Origin: Hydractinia symbiolongicarpus
Lineage: Eukaryota; Cnidaria; Hydrozoa; Anthoathecata; Hydractiniidae
DNA: 64,000 nt
NCBI RefSeq assembly: GCF_029227915.1
Contig: NC_079889.1
Location: 620,001-684,000 of the forward strand
Reading direction: 5' to 3'
In this document: piece after piece, positions 25,601-37,296 of the stretch
Layout: each line of letters starts with the position of its first letter
How positions within the stretch are numbered: the first letter of the stretch is position 1
Notes under the pieces: model-generated
The model's input: the letters and a program-made list of their open reading frames with translations, nothing else
Databases searched by the model: none
Told to the model about the DNA's origin: nothing
Program-made: the position numbers and the translations under genes

Positions 25601-28600
25601 CAGTTCATTTTTTTAAAAATAGCTTGCAGGTTGTTGCAACAAATATTAACTACATTGATTCAAATATTTGTCACTCTTTATTAACTAGGGGCCGTTTAAG
25701 ATAAGCGCAGCCCCATTTTCAATAACCACGGGCGTTAATTCAGCATATATAGTATATCTAAATCATTATATTCACCTTACACGTTTGAGTTATAGTTTGG
25801 TCATAAGTAAAAACTGTGGTTAATTTATTTAAAAGAGCATTGTTTGGAAAATTAGGAACTGCAGTTAAATACACCCCTGTCAACTAACTGGGCACTTCCT
25901 GGAGTGTCTACACAATCACTAAAAGGAATGTAAAAGCTAGAAACAGAGTTTTTAGGATGGACGACTAAAAAATGTATAAACCTCTTTTTAATAAAGAAGC
26001 CTGAAAGAAGTTTTTTAGGGCCAAATAAAAAGATTTAATGTTTCTGGCATACCAACTGGGTAAAAAATCTTTCACTTTGTTTTTGCTCTGGATTTTTTTA
26101 AGAATAAATTAATTTGAAGACAACTTGTCTTTTTTACCAATCACAAAAAACAACACGAGGTAAAGAAGCAAGAAACATAGAATTTTAGCCTAGTTCGAAT
26201 TTTTACAGGTTCTTCTCACCTCATGTTTATTTGAATTTATGAGTGAGTACACATTTCATTAATTTATGGAAAGGTATGCATTTATTTCAGTGACAAGACT
26301 AGGTATACTTTTGGTTGGATAGTTTTTTTGTGTGTGTCATTTAATACCTTTTTATTTCTACAGAGCAGAAGCAATCACACTTGCAGAAACTGGTATGGGG
26401 ATGGTAGATTACTCATTAGAACCAGTGTATTATGATCCACAAATGATTATGCACGTGGTGTGTTATTTCAATTATATGACTCTAAAATAATGTTGCTTCC
26501 ATCAGATAAATAAGTAATCTATCAATAAATGCCCGTTTTAATCGTAAAGTATGGTTACTGAGTCATCAGCTTCACAATTGGTGGATTTTAGATCCAAGCA
26601 CTCCTTTAGTACGATACCCAAAATGCTAAATTATGCGTAAACAGCTGAAGTTAAAATCTTGGTGATAATTTATTTTGTTTTTTTATTTCTCATAGAATGA
26701 TGGAGATTTTATCACAATTGGGGGAACACCTATGCAGTCACCTATTAAGCTGGAAAAGCCAAGAAAAGTTGAAATGAAAAGTCCATTGCAAGTAAGCAAC
26801 CGAAAAATAAGTATTCAAGAGGATTTGCTGTCACCAAACAGACCAATTCAGGTAAACCTAGCAAAATTTTAAGATTTTAAACTGTCTACACTTATTATAA
26901 GTGGTCTTTTTAGGTAAGTCCTTGTCATAAGAGCGTGATTACATTTTGTATTGTCTTTCACTATAATGTGTATTAAATTTCTTGCTCTTGCGAATAGTGA
27001 TAAGTGGACCCCATGGATTGTGCAACCACAACTTTCTTTGCACTTTTGTTACATATGCGCTTTTGTTAACATCTATTTTTTTATTTTTTTATTTTTTTCA
27101 GCTGGCAAAACTTTTGTAAAAGACTGACCTAATCTATAAACCATTGAATCAAACAAAAAAAGACAAATCAACATTTTAACTTTTCTTTTACTTGTTACTA
27201 TTAAAAATCATGTAAATAAAAATCAAAAAAGCTAAATATTTTGTGCTATGCACATGTGTGTATAATCTATTCTTTTAACGTTGTAGATACGTTCAATGCA
27301 TTTTTTTTTAAGAAACTTTGTCTGCAGTTACAAAAAAGAATATTCTCACAATCCTACTGTCCCAATGATATCAAATGGTCACTTTACTTACTTGCTTTAA
27401 CTTTGAGTGGGTGTAATCTCAAATCGAGTTGATACAAATAAGAATGGCTTGAAATTAAAAAGTTGAAAATCTTTGGCCACGGTGATAATGTCACTACAAA
27501 GATTTATTTTAAATAGATATGTAAATGTTTAGTTACTGCATTCAGGAAAGATTATTAAACATCAAAATAGTATTTTTGTGTTCTTTTATAACTAAAATAC
27601 TACTATATTCATACCATATGTACATGTTTTTTTTAAATGTCACAAAAAATTCAGTACCAATTGCATTTACTAAATATGAGAAAATGTGCCAAGCACGTAT
27701 CAAATTTCTTGAAAGTTGTTAAAAATCATATACTTGTTTTATAGCTTCCCGGTGAAGAGGATCTTGCCTTTGGTCCTGCTCAAGATGACTTTCTGTCAGA
27801 TCTTAATTTATTAGATGTTGTAGAGTCCAGGTATTTTACCTAATTATTTCAATTGCACAGTGTGCATATATATGTTAATCACAAATAGTGTTTTTTTCCT
27901 TGCAATAAGTCAGTTAACAAGAAAATTTCGATATCGATAAACTTGCAATAAAAAAGCATCTCTTGTTTACAACATTTACAAATTTGAGCATTTCACATGA
28001 GCATTTAAAGTTCATACTTCTAAATTTTTTAAGCTCCCAAGGATTAATATCTCAGCATGAGCATTACATTTTTACAGGCCACAGTGCATCTATTTGGGAA
28101 GTTTAAAAAGTCACAGCCAAGCAGAAAAATCACTTAGAGATAAACCATAATAACATCCTAATGCCTAGAACTATGGCCAAAAGTGGCCTTAGATTCCATT
28201 TAAATAATTATTTTGATCAACACTTATATGCAATAATTTGTTTGTTTGTGTAGCCATATCTGCTATAACTACAAGTGGATACCTCTCTACCATCTAGAAA
28301 TAGTTGTTCATAAAGTTTATAGTGAAAGTTTCAAGTCTATGAGAAGGAAAAGTTCTCGCACAAATATATATATATATATACGCCAGCATTTTGTGTTGCA
28401 TTTCCTACATTGCCCTTATAAAATACATATATTATTTAAAATTTGGTGAAGTATGACTTCTATTGTTTTAAAGAATGGATGAACCACAGCGATTGGATCC
28501 CGTTTTTGAAGAAGATAATGAAGACATACGTTTACTGTATGGTAGATCACAAAAGAGAAAAGCTAAAGGTTTGATTTTAGCTTTTTTTAAAAAAAATGAA

Positions 28601-31600
28601 TTATTTTTGGTCTTATTATGTATATCAATTGTATTGACGGATCTAGCTAGGTAAAGTTTGTTCAATGCTGATGATAAGTGTTTTGAGGACCTAGTATTAG
28701 CTGGAATATAACCTCTCTACACCCTTAAATAATTTTGCGTTACACTTTTTTAGCGTTTTGATTCTTTCATGAAACTTAAAGTATGATGAAGGATAGTCGT
28801 TAGCTCGTGGAAAAATCCACGGGTCGCCCGTCCTTTATATATCGTATTTCGTGTTTCCGTAACAAAAAGACAAATAGACGCATGGCAGACAGACGGAATA
28901 CCGCTATTATTAAAGAGACTAGTCGTTAGCACGTGGAAAAATCACGGGTCGCCCGTCATTTAAATTAACCCGTTGCAACAAAGTGGACAGAAATATATCG
29001 CAGTTGGTATTGATGCGCATTTTAAAAATTTCGTGTTTCCGTTACGGGACACGGCTTTCGCGGACACACAGACAGACAGACGACGGCTATTATTAAAGAG
29101 ATATGCGGCGAAATCGTAAATAATAATAATAAAACATTCCCTGGCTGTAAAACTGTACTTTTTATGGCTTCTATGCAATGTTTTTATAAGTCTACATCAT
29201 CTATTTTACAGAAGTATATAAGCTGGATCCTGTTTTGGAATTTTAAGGATTCAATAAAAGTTTTTTGTATATCTGTAGGTAATCTTGATGAAGTTTTTGC
29301 AGATGAGCGCATGGAGTTAAATGATGATGAACCAGTGATGAACATTGATGAAATTTTAAAAGCCTCAAAAAATTTACTAAGTGAATTTACTGATTATGCT
29401 ACTGCTGGCACGACCACTGATGAAGAACGTGTGGAAGATGTTATTCATGAAGCTAGTGTGATGCAAACTGACTTGAATGGTGCACAACACACTGCAGTTG
29501 GAGTATGTTTGATATTAAATTAACCACAAAAAACTTTAGGCTGTATATATTTTTTTCAAAAAGTGACAACTTATAACAAGCCGCCACAGACCTCGCCAAA
29601 AAATTTAGTCATATAACTTCTTAACTACTTCATTTTTCAGTTGTGCTGTGCTAACTAAACTTTCAATGTTCCTAACCTAAACTAACCTAAAACTGGTGTT
29701 CCTCAATCTGTAAAAAGTATAATAAACTAGTTCGTGTTATTTATGTTATATTTTATTTTTAGTCGCCAAGAGACTGGGAAGTAAACTTAATTACCCCAGC
29801 TGATGCTATTGTGCTAAAACCAAAACCGTCCCATCCAAAAAAGAAAAGAAAACTCAAAGTGGACAAAGAAATTATAATTAGTGGAAATGAAATGCGAAAT
29901 AATTTGGCTGCGCCAGAAAGACTAATTCGAGTACCGGTAAGTCTCCTCTTAGACATAACACAAGATATCAATCAAACATTTTTCTTATGGCTTGAAAGCT
30001 TAACAAATGAGAATCATTTTCTTTTGATCTCAATTAATACCACTTAGTTAAGATTTCATCAGTCACTAAGAAAAAGTCTCAGTGCCATTTTTATATTCTT
30101 TGATTATACCATACTATCATTTTTAGATCATTGCAGGAACAGCTTTATCTAAAGGAAAGAATTTATTTAGTGAACCCATTGTATCAGGTAATTTTCATAT
30201 ATTGCCTTGTTGGACCCTCCTGCGTTGTCTGGAAGCGAAATGTATGACCTGTAACCTAAATATTTTTCTCTTTGACTCCTCCTTGTTGTTTGTTCTATAG
30301 ACTTTCGTTGCAACAAACGTTTACGCGAATGGTGGCAAAATAATGCACGCGTACCAGATAACCCTCAACGTGACGAACACATGTCTTTGTATTATGACTT
30401 ACCGCACCGTAGTGAGACAACATCAGATGAAAACATGTCTCTACCTCCTGCCTCGAGAAGTCCTGAGGTAAAATGTTCAAAAAACTTGAGAAAAAAACTT
30501 AATTACACATGATTATCATGTCCATGCCTTTACTGAGTGAGCTCTTCCTTTTATAAGAGCACTGAGACAAATTGCCGTGCTATAAGAACAGTTTAAAACT
30601 TTAAAGGGCGGCCTCTAATCATGGAAACTACTTAAAACTTCTGGAAATTAGAGTTACTTCTGTAAAAATCTTCAGGACAATTGGAGAATGAAAAAAAAGG
30701 TTTTAGGAAGTATTGTTTCTAAATCTGTTTTTTTGTGTAGTCTGCAGTTGAATATACACAGTGTAATACACACATGTACCTACATTAATAATTCAAGAGG
30801 ATATTTCTGTTTCTTTTTTAGACTGCTAGAAAACAAGATGGTACCCCTGGTAGTGTTGATATACCAAGAGCAGGGGAAGCGAGCGTTCAATCTCTGGAAC
30901 AATCTGGTGCTACGTTATTCTCTGTTAATCAAACTCCCGTTGAAGATGGTACGTTGTTTTCAATTTTAATAATTGAGTTTAGGCATATTTTCATGATATA
31001 ATAATTTACTGTAAAACTTAATATTAAAACATTTTTTACTAGTCCCCTTACTATAGCATTTTTTTTTTTCATTTAAAAACTGTCAAGTCTTTTTCTACGT
31101 CTGAAATGTTTACGTCTTTCGAGTAAATCTGTTTAACTTTCATCTTTTTTAATCAGCTGATAAAACAATAACATTCGATGATCTGCATCATTTGGACATT
31201 GGAACCAATCAAAGGTTAGTTAATATTCAGAAAGTTTAATAATTTTTATGTTTATCTTATTGTGGCGTTTTTCGTCTTGGATGTTATTTTGTCAGAAAAT
31301 AATAAAGTAAAAATGTAACATAAAATAAAGATAAAATGATTGCAAAGTATTAAAAAAAAATAATGGTGGAAATATTTCTTAAACGCAACCAATGTGCGTG
31401 TAAGTGATAAACTTTTGACATCTCCGCCACGTTAATCGACTTTCGTGCGGGTCTCTCAAGTCGAAGAAGTAGTTGCTGTTAAGGTGCCATATAATCGTAT
31501 TAACTTCAACCGACAAGGCTCTATTTCAAATGTTCTAAAGCATTATCGTGTTACATAATTATCTACACTCTATACGCAATTAATTAATTTTATTTAAGTA

Positions 31601-34004
31601 TGAAGTTTGTTTTATTAGTCCTCGTGTATCTGGCATTGGAGTTCTACCTCAAGATGTGGAAGTTGATTTTGAGTCTGTCCCTGATCTTGAACCAGTGCAG
31701 GAGATAGGTACATGTTTTTTTATTATAAGCAGCCGTACACTTAATTTGGTCATTTTCTAAGCATATGCTAAGCTTTGTGTGAAGCCTAAGAAAATGCTGT
31801 GAAGTTTTTATGTTTTTTGTTTTGTAAGCAATTTTTTTATCCTTTATGTCTGAATTCACCAATATGCAGTGAGATTTAAGTTAAAATTACTTTTAAAATT
31901 CAAACGCAATATTTTTATTTTTTTTTTTTTCAAATAAGCATATTTTGAGGCTGACCATGTGTTTTTCATAAGCATATTCCAATAAATCTTTTTGCCATTA
32001 AGCATAACCTAAGCATATATTGAGCCTGATAAAGCATCCTGAAGCCTCATTTTGGAATTTCAATTGCTTATAAAAAAAACATGGACATTGGTTTGTAACA
32101 AATAGAACGTAACGTTTATAGAAAAGTCAGACTAACTTAAGGGGTAAAATGAAACTGTATTTTCAATATACTAGCTAAGTATACTTTGCACTCCTATTTC
32201 GAGAAAACGAGGGCTCAGGCACATCGGAGTTTGCTTAAATCAGCACCAGGTGATTAAACTAAACTTTTGACCAATCAGTAAAATTTTTATTTTTAACTTG
32301 AAAGTTCTTTTGAAAGTATTGCAAAAAATGTAAAAAGCTAGCTAGCTACTTGAATAAGAATATTTTTATTTCTATTCCTAACAAATGTATGCATGACGTT
32401 TTTATCGTTATTGTTCTGGTCAAATATCCAAAATATGGAATTTTCTTTACACCTTTCTTCTTGTTTTTTCCTAAAATTGGACCCCAAAATCAACTATATC
32501 CTCCGAAAATCTAAACTTTAATTCTGTGTCCGCACTCTTCCTGTAACATAGCAGTGGCTAATATTTTTTTTTGTTTAATCATGTTTTGTTATTAGCTAAC
32601 ATGGCATGGCTGACAAAACTTCCCCATTTTTTTTGATGAATATTCATGGATGATTTTTTTGTTTTAGATGAAACTCTAATGTTGAACAAAGTTATTGAAG
32701 AGAACTATGGTCAGGATGAAGTGTCGGAGCATTTTAAAATGTACAGAAGGTAGAGCATTCGGAATCTGTATTTTTGTATATTTAAGTGTTGTTGTGGGTA
32801 ATTTGATTGTTGTATACTTTAAAAGCACAAACTTTCACGGTTTTTTTATCATTTTCGCCTTCGGAAATGTTAAATTACCAAAATTATGGATATTTTTTTT
32901 AAAACGCAAATAACGTTCAAAAAAGGGGAAATCTTTAAGTTAGTGACTTATTTTTTCTTTAAACTGAGATTTATTCTTCTTTATACTACAATAGCATTTG
33001 GTATTCCCTTCTTCTTTGGTGCTACGAACATTTCCGGATATCCCGATTCCTTGAAACAGTAATAAATGCAGACTTTTGATTATGTTAAATACCTCCGATG
33101 CAATTAAACGAATGAATCAATTTCTTGGATTCTGGCTTTTTGCGAAAGATTTTTTTCGCGAAATATGTCCCAAAAACGCCCCAACACAAAAGTTTCTGCC
33201 CACAAAAGTTTTAGTCCTTTGAGTAGCGTTATTTTAAACAGAAATTTTAACTTCATGACCAAGAGAAGGCCATCTGCCTTTGTATAGATAAAGAAGTATC
33301 GTTTTTTTCACCAAGCAGGAAGTCTTGTTTTGCCTCTTTAACGGCTCCAAATGTTCCGAACGATCAACATGGCTTAATTTTTGACAAACACAGATTTTCT
33401 TGTACGTTCAGAATGGCGTTTTAAATTTATCAAAATAGTCAAGCTGCACTTAACATTGTTGGCGATATTTTCTCTCATTCAACTCGTTCATAGTATTAAT
33501 AGCTTTTTATTTATCGTGTTTTATTTTCTTTTTTTTTCTTTTTTTTTTAGAAAGATTAGCAGATCGTTGGAAGATAGCAATGAAACAACATTTCATCATT
33601 TATTTCCTACATCAAGAACAAAACGAAGGGATGCTGCGCTAGCATTTTATACTACTCTTTGTAAGTTATTGGTGTTGTTTGTTGTTTATTTGTGTAATAA
33701 CATTCGCAAATATTCACAGGATAACTTTTAATAATACAGTAATGTTTTATCGTATATCAGCTCTTTCCTGGTGTGTTGTAAAAACATACCTTATGATTGT
33801 TTCGTGGTCTCACCGTTTGCATACACAATATCATAGACTAGCTGTTTTGTCCTTCAAATTACTTTTTTACTAACGTACTTACGTATGGCATGATATTGTT
33901 TCTATTTTTATATCTTTTTAGATCTTCATAAATCTCAGTATTTGCGACTGGAACAAAAAAAACTTTTCGGTGATATCAGTATTACTCGTGTTAGTTCACG
34001 GTGA
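19608..34004 (+). CDS. REC8: meiotic cohesin kleisin, REC8-like (18 exons, 646 residues)
   Basis: Exons: 19608-19666, 23015-23098, 23525-23628, 25221-25308, 26364-26457, 26696-26851, 27745-27830, 28474-28568, 29279-29502, 29763-29936, 30127-30187, 30301-30467, 30822-30948, 31157-31214, 31619-31707, 32668-32749, 33551-33660, 33922-34004. All junctions are GT-AG and in phase, totalling 1,941 bases. The N-terminal kleisin domain starts M-F-Y, has LGLIWLASNYDPEK and then YALRLSAQLLLGTVRVYR, which binds the SMC3 head region in this family. A central KKKRKLKVDKEI block (about 355-366) matches the conserved middle kleisin motif. The C-terminal winged helix (FHHLFPTS...RRDAALAFYTTLYLHKSQYL, about 590-640) binds SMC1. 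LRLSAQ resembles REC8 more than RAD21. An E-P-Q-R at 227-230 fits a separase-type ExxR site (inference). The gene holds together sister chromatids in meiosis in known relatives. Confidence 0.92.
19857..20513 (-). mobile_element. non-autonomous Helitron, 657 bp, complete ends
   Basis: On the minus strand it starts TCTACATAATAATACGC, ends with a GTGGATTTTTCCAC hairpin, spacer and CTAG, and is flanked by A on the left and T on the right, the Helitron A|TC...CTAG|T pattern. No Rep/helicase frame is present. The body is an inverted homologue of 48440-49039. It lies in the first coding intron of the REC8-like gene. Confidence 0.8.
24758..25102 (-). mobile_element. SINE copy B, tRNA-derived, complete head
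   Basis: On the minus strand the head reads GGCGCCGTAGATTAGTGG, containing an A-box-like element. A perfect B box (GGTTCGATTCC) lies at 25040-25050. A body follows that is shared with copy A, and the tail is a short CATCTAT repeat. It lies in a REC8-like intron, opposite to the gene, 120 bases before exon 25221. Confidence 0.85.
28793..28918 (-). mobile_element. short Helitron unit, first of a tandem pair
   Basis: On the minus strand it begins TCTCTTTAATAATAGCGG and ends with the CCCGTGGATTTTTCCACG hairpin, then a spacer and CTAT (a decayed CTAG). It lies in a REC8-like intron. Confidence 0.75.
28919..29101 (-). mobile_element. short Helitron unit, second of a tandem pair
   Basis: The minus-strand 5' end TCTCTTTAATAATAGCCG is preceded by A. 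The 3' end has an imperfect hairpin and CTAG that joins directly to the TC of the unit at 28793-28918. The unit is longer (183 bp) because of an internal segment. Confidence 0.75.
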
Positions 34005-34166
34005 TAGTACACATAACCGAAGACAAACCGACGGTGCGTGATATTGTCGTAAAATGTTCGGTAAACGTGTCGAATGTTCGGTCAGTGTGAATCGGGAGAT
34101 GTTAACTCAGATTATTTTTAGAATTTGAAATTAAAAAGTTTAGCGTCTGTTTATTCTGTTTCGTTG

Positions 34167-34172
34167 AATAAA
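34167..34172 (+). terminator. poly(A) signal of the REC8-like gene
   Basis: A canonical AATAAA lies about 165 bases after the stop codon at 34004, a fitting distance for the 3' end of this gene. Confidence 0.6.
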
Positions 34173-36162
34173 TTATTGCTGTTATTCCATTGGATCATAC
34201 GTCTATAGCATTGTGCGTGAGATATTATTTGAATGACAAATTTTTATGCTTGTCCACGACTTTCAAAATCCAGCTGGGATATTTGTGAAATTTACTTATA
34301 TCGCTTTATACACTTCGTTCTTCGTTTTTACCACATTGTTTCGTTTTATTTTTTAATCTGGGGAGTGCAACCACACTCCCTTGGCAGCAAATTATAGAAA
34401 TAGCAAATTTGAATGTTTTAGCGAGGTGAAAATGGTAGGGGAGAGATGGGGTCACATGGCTCCTGATTTTATTCGCTTTTCTAGTTTGGCATCACAGTTT
34501 GTAAACTTGGATTGGTATTTTAATACAACTTCCCAAACATTTATACCAAGTCATATTTTAACCAGAGAAAAATCAGAAAATTATGTACGGCTATATCTGT
34601 GTTTCTGGGTATTTGAACGAAGAGGAAGAAAAAAGATTTTTATTATATATTTTTTTTTATATGTCACTAACAATGTCTTTTATGTATTTTTTTGATTAGC
34701 AGTCCAGTGTCTAAGTACATTACATATATACGATTTTATATTGTCAGGCAACCTTCGCCCCATATTACTTATGAAATTCGAAGTAGCATCGCTGAATGTG
34801 GCGGGACAGTCTGTATAAGACTTGGTCGCTTTAATTTTTTTTTTTTTGTTTTACTTCTCGTATCTCCAGACTAAATGGAGATTTTTACTTTCAAATTTAG
34901 ATTTCTGATTATGTAAATTTCTTTATAATGCACACCGCTTTAAATGTTATATATATATTCTATTTAAAATGTATCAATAGAACTTTTATCTTTTGCTAGC
35001 TTCTGTATCAAAAAACATGGAGGCTTCTATTTTATGTAACCTACCGTTAAATTCTATACTTTTGTATACATTTTCGGTCTTTCTTTTTCTTCCTAAAGTG
35101 CGTTTTTTACTTCGATGACAAACAAACATGAACAACAACGCAATGAGTTCTGGGAATAACTAAGCAATCTCTAGAGTTTATCGTTTATCGCTTGCTGTTA
35201 AATCCTTAAGACATACAGCTCTAATTTTTATATATTGTTATCAGATATATTTATTTTAGTGTGCTATATATAATATGTTAAAAGTTTTAACGTTTGTACA
35301 TACTGTTTATACAATCAGGTTAAAAATATTTAAGAAAACAATTTGTTTGTTTCGATGTTTTTTTAAAAGTCGATGAAATGCTCTTGCAAAGTGTTATGCA
35401 AAGGCTTCTTTTTTGTTTTCTAATACACAGGGCAAAGAAGTGAAAATCGCAGACAAAAGAACTTATATCTGCCTGAGCCGTGGGAAACTTATTGATAACA
35501 TCGATTTAGTGTGTAAGCTCATTAGAAAAGTTAATTTAATTATTGGATTGTCTTCAAATTAAAACATTGAATTTACACTGCACTCTCCCCCTCTGTGCTC
35601 CTACCACCATTCATTATACTAGGATGTGAATGCACGACTGTGAGTAGGCGAAAACATGCTGTAAGTATATCCAACCCTTTTCTTATGACTTTTTTTGCAA
35701 TGCCTGTCCTTTTTCCAATGTATGTAAAATCATGTACTGGCAAATGATTATGTACACACCCTATCAACAAACCACCCAAGAGATGGAGATTTCAGCTCAA
35801 TTCTTGACAGACAATATCCGAGGGCGATCCTCATCCTTGCTGGCATCTAAAACTTGGTTGTAGCGTTTCTTTATTAGTTTGATCAACAAAAGGGCGCAAA
35901 AACCCTAGCGATATCTGACGTGTGTGCTGTACGTTGATCCTAACTCGTTCTCAGGACATTTTACCTAGCTGATGAAGTTGCACTCCGTAATAACGGCTCA
36001 GGGGCCACAAGAACCTGGGGACGAGACTACGCTAACCCGAAACCGTAATAATATCCAAATTTCTTTCTAATGTGTGAAGTCACAAAGTGTTTATGCAAAT
36101 ATTTTTTTTTTGTAATATTTAACACTTTTAAATTGTGAGATAAATATTAAATTAAAACGAGT

Positions 36163-36275
36163 GATAAACTGTCAACCTCGCCTTAGGGCAGCTTGTATCT
36201 TTCTGACATCGAAACAGCAATACGGATGTCAGAAAAGACACAATGATGCCCTGGGGTCGCAGTTGATAAATTATC
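36163..36275. repeat. fold-back element, CAACCTCG family, copy 2
   Basis: GATAAACTGTCAACCTCG at the left is mirrored by a right end ending in GTTGATAAATTATC. Inner CTGACATC and GATGTCAG also pair, giving a long imperfect stem. Confidence 0.75.
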
Positions 36276-36296
36276 TAGCAGTTATTAACAAACATT

Positions 36297-36363
36297 TCAA
36301 CCTCGTGCCCCAGAGCATCTTGTTTCTTTTTTAACATCGAAATGCCCTGGGGACGAGGTTGAT
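36297..36363. repeat. fold-back element, CAACCTCG family, copy 3
   Basis: TCAACCTCGTGCCCCAGAGC on the left is mirrored by GCCCTGGGGACGAGGTTGA on the right, about 25 bases apart. It lies only about 20 bases from copy 2. Confidence 0.8.
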
Positions 36364-37067
36364 GCACTGTCTCCCAGTTCTAAACAAACACGATGAAATA
36401 AAAGCTATTTTTATAACATGATAGTAACGAAGTATCGGACTGGGTTGTGCAAAATCAAAGAAAGAATTACCACAGAAGATTCAAGGTTAACCTATAGCTG
36501 TTGAGCAATCTTGTTTCCAGGACTTTTTCTTTTATTATTAACGGCTAAGTGAGATATAAAAAAGAGAAAAAGGTAGTCGGGGAACAAGTTTGGAAAAGGA
36601 AAGCGATTACCAGAGCTCGTACTCTAGGCTTTTTAAAAATAAATCGATTAAATTATTTATGGCAAGATTGTTGTAAGAATTTTTTGGGTATTTTTTTGTT
36701 TGAGTACTGGAAGCGAGATTGCTGAATTTTTCTTTAAAGACGTTTTTTTCTCCTCAAAAGAGGAGTTTTACGATTTTCAAGTGGATCGTATGTGAATTTA
36801 ACGATTTTGATGACGTTAGCATTTTGTTGACGTTTAGCTGAAAATTCCGTTAACACAAAATACTTGAATTGGTGGTGTTAAAAAAACACGAAAGTGAAAA
36901 TGAGATAAAAATGAATTGATTGGAGATCGCAGCGCACGAGTTGTGGTAAAATTTTATTTCTCCCTCCATCTTATTCTGTTTTGGATATAATAAGATATTG
37001 TTATCAAACTAGATATCGAGCGAAAAAGATAATGAATAACTTTTCAAACCTCTGAGGACTGGAAAAG

Positions 37068-37296
37068 TTTTCCGACATGCTACGTTGACAACATTTTCCG
37101 ATATGCTACGGTGACAACATTTTCCAAAATGCTACGGTGACAATATTTTCCGGGATGCTACGATGGCAATATTTCCCAAATTGCTTCGATGGCAATAATT
37201 CCCGAGATGCTACGGGGACAATATTTCCCGAGATGCTAGCGTGGCAATATTTCTCGAGATGCTACGAAGGCAAAGTTTCCCGACATGCGACGCTAG
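37068..37296. repeat. 26-bp minisatellite, about 8.8 copies
   Basis: Consecutive units have the form TTTCCNNNATGCTACGGTGA plus CAATAT with changes between copies and a strict 26-base period for most of the array. The last units are degenerate. Divergence between copies points to an old array. Confidence 0.9.

Noticed and set aside
34381-34695. 104-codon open frame after the REC8-like poly(A) signal
   Set aside because: No ATG at the head and no recognisable domain; the second half is a hydrophobic by-product of T-rich DNA.
35573-35779. 68-codon minus-strand frame
   Set aside because: No recognisable motif or splice partners; may be part of an old repeat, but there is no second copy in the window to support it.
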